Origin: Monodelphis domestica
Lineage: Eukaryota > Chordata > Mammalia > Didelphimorphia > Didelphidae
NCBI RefSeq assembly: GCF_027887165.1
Contig: NC_077231.1
Location: 126,615,987-126,679,986 of the forward strand
Reading direction: 5' to 3'
DNA length: 64,000 nt
The position numbers were made by a program, and so were the translations under genes. This document shows, piece after piece, positions 12,846-24,792 of this stretch. How positions within the stretch are numbered: position 1 is the first letter of the stretch; the number at the start of each line of letters is the position of its first letter. A model generated the notes under the pieces. That model did no database searches and was not told the DNA's origin. It was given only the letters and a program-made list of their open reading frames with translations.

Positions 12846-13836
12846 GGACAGCTAGGTGGCATGGTGAATAGAGTGCCAGTTCTGGAGCCAGGAAGACTCA
12901 TCTTCTAGCTGTGTGAACTTGAATAAGTCTTTTAATCCTGCTTGGCTCCATTTCCTCATCTGAAAAAGTGAGCTGGAAAAGGAAATGGTGAACGGCTCCA
13001 GTATCTTTGAGAAGAAAACCCCAAATGACATTAATACATTGCTGGGGAAGCTGTGAATTGATCCAATCATTTTGGAAGGCAATTTGGAACTATGCCCAAA
13101 GGGTGCTAAAAGACTGTCTGCCCTTTGATCCAGCCATAGCACCCAAAGAGATAATAAAGAAAAAGACATGTACAAAAATATTCATAGCTGCGCTCTTTGT
13201 AGTAGCAAAAAGGTGGAAAATGAGGGGATGCCCTTCAATTGGGGAATGGCTGAACAAATTGTGGTATCTGTTGGTGATGGAATACTATTGTGCTCAAAGT
13301 AATAATAAAGTGGAGGAACTCCATGTGAACTGGAAAGACCTGCAGGAAGTGATGCAGAGTGAGAGGAGCAGAACCAGGAGAACACTGTACACAGAGACTG
13401 ACACACTGGTACAATAGAATGTAATGGACTTCTCTACTAGCAGCAATGCAATGATCCAGGACAATTCTGAGGGACTTTTAAGAAAACTATCCATATCCAG
13501 AGGAAGAACTGTGGGAGTAGAAACACCTAAGAAAAACAACTACTTGATCACATTGATCACATGGGTTGAGGGGATATGATTGGGAATGTAGACCCTAAAT
13601 GATCACCCTAGTGCAAATAGCAATAATATGGAAATAGGTCTTGATCAATGACACATGTAAAACCCAATGGAATTGCTCATTGGCTTATGGGGAGGTGAGG
13701 GGGGAGAAGAATATGAATCATGTAACCATAGAAAAATATTCTAAATTAACTAATTAAATAAAATTTTCTAAAAAGAAAAGAAAACCCCAAATGGAGTTCC
13801 TAAAAAGTCAAACATGACTGAAAAATGCCTGAATGA
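12846..13836 (+). repeat. RTE-tailed CORE-SINE split by an L1
   Basis: The head 'ggacagctaggtggcatgg' and body run to 13027. The tail resumes at 13778 with 'aagaaaaccccaaatggagt' and ends 'agtcaaacatgactgaaaa'. The break is an L1 with a 16-bp target duplication. Removing the L1 restores one normal SINE of about 240 bp. Confidence 0.93.
13028..13777 (+). mobile_element. 5'-truncated L1, ORF2 C-terminus and 3' UTR
   Basis: An open frame through 13417 encodes the L1 ORF2 C-terminal pattern: LIHCWGSCELIQSFWKAIWN, then LPFDPAIAP, KKTCTKIFIAALFVVAK and a 'MEYY' motif, colinear with human L1 ORF2 (HCWWDCKLVQPLWKSV..., MEYYAA). After it come the 3' UTR with a G-rich block near 13690 and an A-rich end. 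It is flanked by AAGAAAACCCCAAATG at 13012-13027 and 13778-13793, a perfect 16-bp duplication. The endonuclease and reverse transcriptase domains are absent. Confidence 0.95.
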
Positions 13837-14099
13837 GAACAAGAGACTTGGGAAATGTTTCTATCTCTGTAGAGGGAGAAACACATTTGGGGCATAGAGG
13901 AGGACAATGTTTCCTTGAATCCTAGAAGTCACCAACACAATGAAAACACAGTGAAATGTACCTCTAAGTAAGTGCAAGATTCCATAAAGAGAATCAGAAG
14001 ACAAATACATACAGTAGAGGAAGAGCAGGCATAAAAGCAGAACAGTCAGAACTATCTTTATTACCTCCATGACAAGGCAGCGAGCCTAGAGCTATCTTT

Positions 14100-14560
14100 A
14101 ACAGAATCAAAAACTTCTAATGCTGATGTTTATTTGTTTACCATGCATTCAACCAGTAATGAATCCATTTAACATTTAACTATCATCTATGCCAAAACTT
14201 TCCATCTTGTTCACAATAATAAGCTGACTTCATCCAATACTTTGCTAGCAATCTAGGTAAACTATATCTACAACATTCCCCAGTCTTCCATAATGGTTTA
14301 ACCATTCTGTCAGAAGAAGAAATTAGGTGAATCTGGTACAGCTTGTTCTTGATAAAGTCAAGTGTCTGTGATCATTGCTTCTTTTGAAAGTTCAGGAACC
14401 ATTACTTTAATAATACGTTCTAGAATATTTCTAAGAATAAAAGTCAAGCTCACTGGTCTTGGCATTACTAAGGTTTGGGAATTTTTTCCCCTTCACTTTT
14501 GGTATCTTCCCCTCCTTCAGATATCTTGTTAGTCAATCTACTATTTTCCTCACAATTGTG
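14100..14560 (-). mobile_element. L3/CR1 LINE reverse-transcriptase relic
   Basis: Read on the minus strand, 14470-14390 gives PVSLTF-LRNILERIIK, matching the CR1/L3 motif NYRPVSLTS(x)PGKILERI. Further downstream on that strand are the relics of 'gaatgctgtagacatagttt' and 'ggatccataactggttgaa'. Frames are broken; it is an ancient copy. Confidence 0.82.
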
Positions 14561-14857
14561 TCACCTCTGGCATGGTTCTTGCTTATTTCTAATCCAGCTA
14601 TTTTTCCATATTTTGGTATTCCTTAGTGCTAATTATTATTTCTATAAGTATTTGTGGAATTATGGCATATAGTGGCTCCATTATCCTTGACAATGAAAAT
14701 AATTCATTATAGATATTATTGTAGACCATGATCACTTGTCTTGTTTGCTATCCTCCTTCCATTTTCATCTTTAAATGTCTGTGTCTCTTTACTTACATCT
14801 CAAAACAAGTGGTTTTACTTTCTACTGCTTCTTAAAACAAAACAAAAACAAAGTAGA

Positions 14858-15025
14858 GTCAGTCCTGGAGCCAGGAGGTCCTGGGTTCAAATGTGACCTC
14901 AGACACTTCCTAACTGCATGACCCTGGGCAAGTCCCTTAACCCTGATTGCCTAGCTCTTACTGCTCTTCTGCCTTGGAACTAATGCACAGTATTGATTCT
15001 AAGATGGAAGGTAAGGGTATAAAAA
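14858..15025 (+). repeat. SINE1-type SINE
   Basis: 'aggaggtcctgggttcaaat', then 'accctgggcaagtcccttaa', then 'gattctaagatggaaggtaa'. The head is slightly truncated. Confidence 0.92.
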
Positions 15026-15026
15026 A

Positions 15027-15292
15027 TAGCTAGCATATTTAGAAAACTTTAAAGGGTTTCAAAGCTCTTTACATGTGCTGTTAACAATTGTTCCTGACAA
15101 TAACCCTATCCTATTAATGTTTTCCAGTGTTATTGTTATTTCCATTTTACAGAAGAGGAAATCGAGACAGAGACAGTAAGTCATTTGTCCAGAGTCACAT
15201 AGCTTTTAAGTGAGAAGTGAGGTAAGATTTTTAACTCAGGTTTTCCTGACTCCATGTTCTATACTCTATCTACTACATCATTTTGTGAGACA
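15027..15292 (-). repeat. MAR1-type CORE-SINE
   Basis: It begins directly after the SINE1 with tagctagcatatttagaa. It then has 'tttccattttacagaagagg' and ends 'ctatctactacatcatttt'. Confidence 0.8.
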
Positions 15293-15577
15293 ATACTGCT
15301 GATAATATTCTATCAGTCTTCTCTATAACTCTACAAGTAAGTTTATATTCTAAATTGGTGTTGCCCATGCCTTCTGTAGCTCTCCATTTGGCAAGTAAAT
15401 CATAAAAAGACTAAAGCACTTTTTAGATTCTTTTTGTTTCTTTGGTACCATTTTGATTTACATTGGTCAAACTTCTGTATAAAATTATTGTAGTTCCTGT
15501 CTTCCATTTGTATTCCCCTTTTTTTTACCAACAAATTTTCTTATATATTTTATTTTTCTTAAAAAAAAAAAGACCAA

Positions 15578-15698
15578 CAACCCTTACCTTCCATCTTAGA
15601 ATTGATACTAAGTATTAATTCCAAGGCAGAAGAGCAGTAAGGGTTAGGCCATTGGGGTTAAGTGACTTGCCCAGAGTCACACAGCTAGGAAGCATCAA
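15578..15698 (-). repeat. SINE1-type SINE, 3' portion
   Basis: 'cccttaccttccatcttaga', then 'gacttgcccagagtcacaca'. The head is missing. Confidence 0.9.
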
Positions 15699-17357
15699 TA
15701 ACTTTCAGAAATTGACCAGGATGGAGTTGTTTTGATTTTATATCACATTCTCTTTCTCAATATTTTTCTTTTTTCTAGTTTTGTATGAACATTGATCTGT
15801 TCTAAGTTACCAGTAGTCTTACTATATATATTTACAGCTGATCCAGAATAATACATAATGGTAATGTCTAGTTTCTGGGAATCGATTTCATTTTTGTGAA
15901 GTTATTTAGTGTTTACTTTGCCCAGTACCTACCATTTGGGGGGATAAAAAAGGTTTTATTGATGTGCTTTACTTTCTTACCATCCCATTCATTTCTCCAT
16001 AATTCTCTTTCCACATGTGACCATCCATTGTAATAATGTAGACGTCAACAAAAACAAATTGATACATTGACTAGGTCTAAAAATGTATGCTTTATTCTGC
16101 ATCAGATACTTTTCTCATTTATGGAGACATGAGGCATACTCACCACCAATCCTCTGAAGTCACTCTTAGACATTACAGTGATTGGAATTTCTAGATATTG
16201 TTTCAAAGAACATATTCATGGTATATAGACATGAGATTTAAGTGTAGTCTACAAGGCTATGGCTTCTCTCATTCCTTATTCCTGATCTGTATTTTCCAAT
16301 AACTATTATTACACAAGATTATAGATTCAGAGTTAGAAGGGACCTTTCTTCGGCTTCCTAGTTTTACAAAGGAATAAACTGAGAAGCTATTTCTCATCAT
16401 TCTCACCAATTCTTAACTTTACATTGAAATTACAGACTATCGAAGAAAATGCTAATTTGATTTGTAAGAGAATTCTGAAATTTCACTATCTTGATCTTCT
16501 ATAAGAGATGGTTACAATTATTTTTATGACAATCTTTCTGCAAATACTTCACCATGATTAAAACAATCTGAAGTAATACTTCCAGCTTAATTTTTAATCT
16601 AGTCTGCATTTCTACTTCAGGCTATAGTTTATGTATCCAATTCTTCTCTCAGTTCAATACCATCATACTGTAGCCCTGTAGTGAGACCATTCCTAATACA
16701 GGGAGAAATTCCAGTAGTTTATTGAACTTCTAATAGTTACAGCCTTCACAGCTCATGGCCTCTGAGCTGAAGGACAGACTTTCTACCAAAGTACCCTTTT
16801 TGAACTGTTCTAGAGAGGTGGTAGAAGGACAGACACAGACATATGCATATTTTATCAATTTACAATAATATATCTTTATATATAAAGTAGATGGAAGAAG
16901 TAGAGAAGAATGGTGTTGAGTGAACAACTCTGGAACCAAAGTGACCAGTGCCTTTGTCCAACTAGGGAAGGTGAGACCAGAGCGTGGGAAAGTTGGTCCT
17001 CTTAATTAAGAATTCCAGTCTGTTAATAAAGGTCTTTCCCCTTTTACTCAGCTCCCTTTCCATCTGAAAGAGTAGGGGTTTTTTCTGTCCCTTTTAAGCT
17101 GTTCTTTTGTTGCTATTATTATTTTTTGCTCTGCTTTAAAGCTAACTTTCTCTAGATAAAGATAAGATCCTTCCTAATTTTTTTTTAACTGTGTATCCTT
17201 TAATGAAGTACAAGAAGTGCTAATGAAGCCATGGTGGTGGCTAACTTAATTACACCTTATTAAATAGTTTGGAGATCCTCACCTCTGGCTCAAGGTTAGG
17301 CACTTTCCTGAGGGCTTGACAAACTTGTAACAATTTTATTAATAACCTGTGTAACTT
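15699..17357. other. Mostly unassigned; probable L1-class 3' relic and THER fragment
   Basis: 15940-16245 resembles, in reverse, an L1-class 3' end ('ggttttattgatgtgctttact' region) also seen near 47.4 kb. 16318-16400 is a THER/MIR fragment ('agagttagaagggacctttc'). I see nothing in the rest. Confidence 0.4.
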
Positions 17358-17458
17358 ACCCAGTGAGATAGCTTGTCGGCTCTGGGAGAGGGGAGGAAGG
17401 GAAGAAGGAAAGAAAATCATGTAAAGATGGAAAAACATTTAAAAAAATAAATAAACAA
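17358..17458 (+). mobile_element. 101-bp L1 3'-end insertion with target duplication
   Basis: 'ggaagaaggaaagaaaatc'-type G/A-rich block, then 'atgtaaagatggaaaaacat' and an A-rich tail, matching the 3' terminus of the L1 at 13.69-13.77 kb. It is flanked by CTGTGTAACTT at 17347-17357 and 17459-17469, a perfect 11-bp duplication. Confidence 0.85.
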
Positions 17459-17469
17459 CTGTGTAACTT

Positions 17470-18854
17470 CTGGCTCCCACTGCTTGAAAGTCATATAATA
17501 TTGTTGCTGCTGTGATTGCAGGATAATAGTAAACGCTTGTGCTATTTCCCTAAGAGATGTTACATTTCACGGTAGGGTTCTCTAGCACCCTTCTCGCTTG
17601 GGGTGCTCTAGTCTCTGCCATTGGCTCAAGCGCCCACCAATTGTGTTCTCCCCATTTTAGGTGTTCCCAGAACCAGAGCTCTATTTGATTGGCTTAGCTT
17701 TTACAAAGGAATATTTCCTTCAAAGGTATATCAAGAAAAAAACACATGAACATGCACCATCCCCTAATACCAGTGAGGCTTATTCCCCCTGCATCCATTC
17801 AGTCTCTGGAGAATAGCAGGAGATGAAATGTACAGCTTCACTCAGTTGCTATATAGCAGAATACCACCAAGTTCTTAGCCCAAAGGGGAAGGGAAGGGAA
17901 TAATCCTTTAAACAGCTCCTACAATGTGCCCGGCATGGTACTAAGCACCACAAACATTATCTCATCTGGTAGACAAGATTTGATAGATAATCATCTCCTG
18001 GTTCCATATAATCACCTTCCCCCCACTCCAATTTACAAAATACAAGTAGCCAAGATACCTTCTCCATCTACCCCACGGGCTTTGTCTCCCAGCACCCCGG
18101 CTTCTGTGGCCTTTCCTGCTGCTTGCACCAGAACTGCAAAGGACCACTGAAACAGAGAGAGCACACTTTTAGGGCAGAGAGCAGAAAGAGAGAAGGGGAA
18201 GGCATCTGCTAAAGCCCAGTTACATTTAGAGTAATGAGCTCCCGAAAGAGCAAGGAAAGGAACCTGTTTGGATTCCCGTCAGTTCTCCTTAGGCTAAAAA
18301 GCAGAAGCCCTTTGTAGCCTGAGTCCTTTTGCTTTAAGTGCCAGGCCCTTAAGAGAGTGTGGGGATATGGGAGGAATCCACTCTGCCCTTTTCCTGTTGG
18401 TGCTAATTACAATAAAATGACTCTCCATAGCACTGCCAGAAATCACTTTCTAGAGAAGAGGTATGCAACCACACATGCACACACATGCACAAAACATGAA
18501 GCACATTCACCTGCATCCCATACATATCATCATTTAGGTAGACAACATAAAGGAACTTTGAACTCAGCCACAAAAGTAGCAAGGAAATTCGAAATTTGAT
18601 AGTTTAGCAAGATACAATTTTAGCATCAGTAATACTTTCCTGGATTCCCTTTACCTAAATACCCAAATACCTAAATAGAAAGGAATGAAATTCTCTATTG
18701 TTCATGGGATTTGCATTCTCTCCCAGCTGGGGTCCCTCATGCTACCTCTCAGTGACTGGCTATGTCCATATTTAGTTATAGAACTGAGTTCTATTGATTC
18801 AACTGCATTGTTATTTCTAAAAAGCCATGCAAAACCTGTTTACACAAATAGGAC
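17470..18854. other. Mostly unassigned; MAR1-like fragment
   Basis: 17690-17735 shares 'ttttacaaaggaatattt' with 50.75 kb, a dispersed element of unknown class. 17895-17972 is a MAR1-like fragment ('gtgcccggcatggtactaag'). 17990-18600 is GC-richer than its surroundings and shows no known family; it could be unique host sequence. No exon signals were convincing. Confidence 0.4.
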
Positions 18855-19008
18855 TCCCTTGGCCTGGAGATGGAGAGGTCCTGGGTTCAAATTTGCCTTA
18901 AGATACTTCCTAGCTATGTAATCCCCTGTTTCTCAGTTCTTGGCACAATTCCGTCTTGGAACAAATACTCTGCATTGATGCTAAGACAGAAGGCAAGGGT
19001 TTATAAAA
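18855..19008 (+). repeat. SINE1-type SINE
   Basis: 'ggagaggtcctgggttcaaa', 'cttaagatacttcctagcta' and the tail 'gctaagacagaaggcaaggg'. Confidence 0.85.
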
Positions 19009-19419
19009 GCTGATTCCCTTAAAACTAGGAAGGCTTTTTTTTTTTTGAGACTTTCTCTCCTCCCCTAGGCAATTGGGGATGATAAACATTAGCAATACAA
19101 AAGCATTCTGTCCCAGTGAGGGCAGAGCCTAACTGCAGAGTATTCTAAGGAAGAGAAAGTCTCTTTCTGCATCTGAAAAGCTCAGTCCCTCTAAGGCTGC
19201 TAAAAGGATAAACCGAGGACAGTTGAGATAACCCAGGATAACTTGGAGAAAGTTTAAATGATCAAATTTGTAGATTCCTTAAAACTGAAGGGACTAAAAA
19301 ATGTAGTGGCTATTATCTTCAAAGTAGAGACACAGGGTGTGTTCTCTTCATTCTTTTCTTGCTGACTGTTTATAAGCAGTTTACTTTCTAATCTCTGAGC
19401 AGTTGGAGATTCCTCATAT

Positions 19420-19676
19420 TTGGTTGTTGTCCAATTGTTTTTTAATCCTGCCCCCATTTGGGGCTTTCTTGTCAAAGACACTGGAGCCCTTTACTATTTC
19501 CTTTTCCAGCTCATTTTACAGATAAGGAAACTGAGACAAACAGGGATAAGTGACTTGCCCAAGGCCACACAACTAGTAAATATCTGAGGCCATATTTGAA
19601 CTCAGGGTAGATGAGTCTTCCTTACTCAGGGCCAGCACTTGGATAGAGTTAGATAAACTGCGCCACCTAGTTGCCT
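19420..19676 (-). repeat. RTE-tailed CORE-SINE
   Basis: 'cccccatttggggctttctt', then 'tttccagctcattttacaga', then 'ctgcgccacctagttgcc'. Confidence 0.9.
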
Positions 19677-20434
19677 AATTCTCCAGCAGCATCACCGAAA
19701 GCACCACCAGCTTCCTTGGCATTGCCCACCCGCCTCTTCAAGGAGTTCATTGTGTTCCTCTCCTATAAGACAAAATGCTCTCTGCTGACCCTGGCTCAGG
19801 CCAGGTCTCTTGCAGCCCACTTTCAATACTGAAATAAAATGAGCCTCTCCTGGACAATTCAATAGTTAACAACAGGAAATTATTTAGTCTTAGCAAGAGA
19901 AGGACACAAAGAAAGGATAAGCATTGGAGAACCTCCTGAGCTGATTCACGGAGCAAAAGTTTCATTTAGGTCCAGTAGCCGAGTATCTGGGAGCCCGGAC
20001 TGAGAACAGTCGTAGCCATCATTCCCCTGGTTTCCCAAAGCCAATCAAGTCTGAAGGAAGGTCTTTATACTGTTGAGAAAAAACAAAACAAAACCAGCTT
20101 AACCTTTGGGGGGCTGGGGGCAGGATATAGCTGTCATCATTCCATATATACATGTTTCTCACCAATAGGATCTTTGTCTTTGAGGTCAGAGACTTTTTTT
20201 CTTTGTCTTTGTAGCCCCAGTGCCTAGCACAGTGCCTGGCACATAGTAGATGCATAAGAAGTGCCTTTTATTTTTATTTATTTTTTAAATTTTTATTCAT
20301 TTATTTATTTTTTAGAAGAATAGAATGATTGTTCTTGTTCCTTTTGTGAGTTTAATAAAGAATTGTACAATGACTTTATCAGTTTCTCAAAGGAGAAGCT
20401 ACTAGGCATTTCCCCATTTAATTGCATCTACCTT
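19677..20434. other. Unassigned, with an L2 3' end
   Basis: 20160-20275 has the L2 terminus 'tagcacagtgcctggcacat' on the + strand. The rest (19677-20159 and 20276-20434) is not recognised. Confidence 0.5.
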
Positions 20435-20469
20435 CTTTCAGTCAATAAGCATTTAATAAAGTCTTACTA

Positions 20470-20753
20470 TAATAATAATGATAACAATGCTAATAACAAT
20501 AATAGCTAGCATTTATATAGTGCCTACTATGTGCCAAACACTGGGCTTAGCTCTTTATGAATATTATCCCATTTGTTTCTCACAGGCACCCTAGGAGATA
20601 GACACTATCATTATCCCCATTTTACAGCTGAGGAAACGGAGGCAAACTGAAGTTGTGAATTGCCTAAAGGTACACAGCCCTTATGTGTCTGGGGCCACAT
20701 TTGAACTCAGATCTTCCTGAGTTTAGACCCAATACTCTCTCCACTTCATCACT
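20470..20753 (-). repeat. MAR1-type CORE-SINE nested in the ancient repeat
   Basis: 'aatagctagcatttatatag', 'ccccattttacagctgagga', 'atttgaactcagatcttcct'. It is full length. Confidence 0.9.
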
Positions 20754-21204
20754 GACATGTGTTAGGTTCTCTGCTAGATGTGAGGCTACAAATATAGGAG
20801 CAAGACAACCTTTGCCTTTAAGGGGCTTGCATGCTACAGAATGGAAATTGTGTACATACAGGAAAGTAAATGTAAGACACATACAAAATTAATAACAAGT
20901 GATTGGCAGAATAAGCGGGAATCAGAAAAAGCTTCTCTAAGGAGACACTTAAAAGGAGACAGCTCCCAGGCTGAAGGTGAGGAGGAGGAGGAGGAGGAAG
21001 CATTCCAGGCTCCATGGGAGAGGCTATGCTAAGATGTGAGATAGGAGATAGGATGGGATATACTAGAAACAGCAAGTACACGAGTCAGACTGAAACACCA
21101 TGCACTTAGAAAAGTGATGTGAAATCCATCTGGAAAGATAACGTGGAGTCAGGGCTCAAACTGCGCTGCAAAGGAGTTTTCTATTTTCTCCTAGTAACCA
21201 CCAT

Positions 21205-21463
21205 TGATTGTTTTTCAGTCATTTTTCAGTTACATTTGACACTTCATGACCCCCTTCAGGTTTTTTTGTGGCAAAGATACTGGAGTGGTTTACCATTTCC
21301 TTTTCTAGTTCATTTGAAAAGTGAGGAAACTGAGGCAAACAGGGTTAAGTGAATTGCCCAGGGTCACATAGCTAGTATGAGCTTTAGGTTGGATTTGAAC
21401 TCAGGGAGATGAATCTTCTTGACTCTAGGCTCAGTACTATCCATTGCACCACCTAGCTATCAT
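21205..21463 (-). repeat. RTE-tailed CORE-SINE nested in the ancient repeat
   Basis: 'tttttcagtcatttttcagt', 'gatactggagtggtttacca', 'gcaccacctagctatca'. It is full length. Confidence 0.92.
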
Positions 21464-21530
21464 AGGTATCCACTGAAGATTTCATGGAATAGAGAAAACC
21501 ATATCTATGCTTTAGGAATATCAGTTTGGA

Positions 21531-21830
21531 GTTGGGCACATTAGCACATTTATAATGCCTGCTACTGGGGGAGATTGGGGTTAGCGAACTGCTTCAGATC
21601 AGGAGTTCTGGGCTACAAGAGTGATAAGGCTGATTAGGTTGTCCTCACTAAATCTGGCACGTGTTGAATTTCTAGAAGTGTGTGGCCTGCTGGACTTCCT
21701 AAGGAGTAATAAAATGACCCACATAGGAAATAGAACATATTAATTAGCAATGGAATCAGGCCTGTAAATGGTCACTGTACTCAAACCTAAGAAACATAAA
21801 GAAAAGCAATCTTAAAAAAAGAAAGAAATA
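21531..21830 (+). pseudogene. 7SL (SRP) RNA retropseudogene
   Basis: It is colinear with 7SL RNA over its whole length. The 5' end is a diverged gccgggcgcggtggc. Then come 'aggagttctgggctacaaga', 'ttgtcctcactaaatctggc' (7SL: gtgtccgcactaagttcggc), 'cttcctaaggagtaataaaa' and 'caggcctgtaaatggtcact' followed by 'gtactcaaacct' (7SL: cgcctgtgaatagccactgcactccagcct). It ends near 21812 followed by an A-rich tail. The divergence and many lost CpGs mean it is not a functional gene. 'aatatcagtttgg' before and 'aatattaagttgg' after are a decayed target duplication, fitting LINE-mediated retrotransposition. Confidence 0.9.
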
Positions 21831-22920
21831 TTAAGTTGGCAACTGTATGTAAGTGTAGGATGGATTAGAGGCATGAGAAGTTAGATGCAGAGAAACCAAT
21901 TAGGAGACGATTGCAAATCAAGGTGAGAAGTGATGAGTGACTGAATTACATTATAGTATGAGGGATAGAAGGTAATGATGCAAAACAGAATCAATAAGTT
22001 TATTATCTAATTGAATATGATGGAGGAAGTGGGTTCAGGGTGAGGGAAGAACAGAGGATGATTCCTATGCTGTGTACCCAGGTAATTGGGAGAATTGTGG
22101 TTTCCTTAACAAAAATAGGGAATTTAAAAGGATGGTTGGATTTGGGGATGAAAGAATATGGGTTCACATTGGGCTGTGTTGGGTTTGAGATACTTTGAGG
22201 ACATCTAGGTAGAGAATGTCCATCAAGTGGTTGGAGATATGGTATGAAATGAAGATTGGATATGTAGATTTGGGCATTGTCTACATAGAGATGATAACTG
22301 AATCCATGGTAGCTAATAAAATCACCAATAAAGAATAGAGAAAAAAAGAGAAGAAAGTGCTGTATACAATCCTAGAGTGTACTCACAAAAAGATGCTGGG
22401 ATATGGATGATGATCTAAGAAAGGAAAGTGAGAATAATTAGATAGGAATGGAACCAAGAGAGAATGTACTCTCAAAGACCAGTAAGAAGAGAATAAATGT
22501 CTAGGAGGAAGAGACGGTCAAGTGTCAAAAGCCTCAGAGAGATCCAGAAGAATGAGAAGTGAAAACAATTAGTAAGAAAGAATTGTAGGAAGCAGATTCA
22601 GCTAAATGGAAGTGACAGGGGGCAGATGGCAAGAGAAATGAGAGTTGAGAAAATTGAAGCAATAAATGCAGGAAGGTTTTTCTGGGAATTTGACTATGAC
22701 AAATTAAGAGGACAGACACACAATGATACCTTGGGGGTAGGTCCAAGTGTAAGCTTTTTTTGTTGTTGTTTGCTTCTTAAAGATGAGGGAGATCTAGACA
22801 TTTTTATAGGCAATAGGAACGGAAGCTGTGGATATTGAGACTGATGATTGTATAAATGGAGGAGATTATCAAAAGGACAAATTTCTCAAGGAGACTATAG
22901 TAGAAAAGATATAGAATACA

Positions 22921-23574
22921 GACCATGATATTGACCCTGGAAAAGAGAAAGCAACCCCACTCCCCCTAACCCTATCCTTTGAGCCTGGAACAAATGGGAA
23001 GAGTGGAGGATGAGGATAACCTTTCATAGTTTCTTACTTTTTAAATCCCAGAAATGTTCATTCTCGCTCTCATTCCTTCCTCACCATCTCCCTGAAGTCC
23101 CTACCCTAAGCCACAGGGGAACTCAACCAATGTTTTGGAGCTAGAATCTTTCACTACCAGTGCTTGGAAGTTTGGGAAATGAGAAGAAGTAGTCTTGATC
23201 TCCCTGATTTTTTGAATTATATAGAAGAAGATATGTCCCTGGCATGCCAAATTTCAACAGTGATTTTTTCCCCCTGCAGAACCATTGTTATATATGTGTG
23301 TGGTGTCTATAGAAAACAAATATGAGAAGAATAAAAGTCTTAGGGGGTTGATATTATGTTCCAGTTGAGATTGGATAACAAATTTGTAGTGGATCCAGGT
23401 TTTTGTAGTTGTGTGCCTCCAGAATTTTTCTGGAACATGTAGAGAGGACAGATTGTGGAAGTAATCCAAGGTTAGAATTTAGAAAGAGATGAGCCAAGAT
23501 AGGACAATGAGGCAAAGGATTCCCTAACTGTGAGGATCCCATATGTTTCTGTGCTAGAGCCTCTTTTTTTTTTC
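22921..23574. other. No recognisable feature
   Basis: I see no repeat family, RNA gene or exon here. Confidence 0.45.
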
Positions 23575-24785
23575 TCTACTTTATTTCACTTGGTGATCTC
23601 ATCCACTCCATGGACTCAATCATCATCTCTATACTAAAGATTCTCAATCTACTTCTTAAACTCTAACTTATCTACTTCCCTCTAATCTTAGAGGATAACT
23701 GTCAGTAGCTGTCTATCAAACATCTCAAATGTATTTTGTAGATATCTTTAAGGGATCAAAATGCTATGGAAAGGAGTTTTCTATTTTAAGTAGCTATAGG
23801 CACCCACCGTTGCTGTCATTTTTCAAACATGGCTAACTCTTCATAACCCCATTCAGATTTTTGTGGCAAAGATACTGGAGTCCAGGATATGTTCCAAACA
23901 ACTTATCTTTCTGCCAAAACTCTCCTCTTTCAAACTTCCTGATGGTACCACTATGGTCCCAGTAACCCGAGCTCAGACTTCTGAGTCATCCTTGATTCTT
24001 CATTCTCTCTCACCATACCACATCCAATTTATTGTCAAGCCTTGTTGATTTTACCTTTGTAAAATCTTTCATATGTCCTCTTCTCAGATATTGCCACCAC
24101 CACCCTTGTAGGAGCCTTCATCACCTCACACTTAGACTATTGCAGTAGTCTGACTGTTGGCTTGTCTCTCTACCTCAAGTCTCTCTCTATTCTAGTCCAT
24201 CTCCCACTCAAAATGATCTTCTTTAAGTGAGATCTGACCCTCACCCCACCCCACCCCCACTCAATAAACTCCATTGGCTCTCTAGGATCAAACAGAAACT
24301 CCCCTGTTTGGCTTGTAAAGTCATTCATAATCTAGCCCCCTATGTTTCCAATCTTCTTATACCTTAAATTAGGGGTGTATTGGAGCCAAGTTAATGGAGT
24401 CATTTGTTAAATTTTCATTGTGAGCATTTACTCTCTGGAAATCAGCAACTGCTATAAATCATTCCAGGCATTTTCACTGGCTGTACCCCAAGCCTGAAAT
24501 ACTTTGCTTCTTTATCTCTGCCTCCTGGTTTCCCTGGTTTCCTCCAAATCCTAGCTAAAATGTTGCTTTTTACAGAAGCCTCTCCCAATCTCCTTTAATT
24601 CTGGAGCCTTCCCTCCGTTCATTATTTCCAATTTATGTTCTCCATACTTTCTTTGAACTTCATTGTATGATTGATATCTCTGATTAGAATGTGAGCTCCT
24701 TGAAAGCTAGGACGATTTCCCCCCTTTCTTTATATCTCGAGTGCTTATTGCAGTGCCTGGCTCAGAGTAGGCACTTAACAAACTT
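23575..24785 (+). mobile_element. L2 LINE, long 3' portion
   Basis: Typical L2 ORF2 end and 3' UTR: 'acacttagactattgcagta', 'gcttgtaaagtcattcataa', 'gagctccttgaaagctagga', and the end 'gtgcctggctcagagtaggc'. A short RTE-SINE fragment (about 23805-23880) interrupts it. So does a piece shared with 51.33 kb (24368-24445, 'ttgttaaattttcattgtga'). Confidence 0.88.
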
Positions 24786-24792
24786 TTTTAAA

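Larger units (their letters stand above)
20435..22920 (+). repeat. Ancient therian dispersed repeat, copy A
   Basis: Pieces: 'cagtcaataagcatttaata' (20440), 'gaggctacaaatataggagc' through 'agcattccaggctccatggg' (20760-21020), and 'aggatggattagaggcatga' through 'gtctacatagagatgataac' and beyond. The order matches copies at 26.1 and 33.9 kb and, as I recall, a repeat also common in the human genome. It is interrupted by a MAR1, an RTE-type SINE and a 7SL pseudogene. Element class not determined; right boundary approximate. Confidence 0.7.

Noticed and set aside
13007-13417. 136-codon open frame resembling a protein
   Set aside because: It is the C-terminal end of L1 ORF2 read from inside a target duplication; not a host gene.
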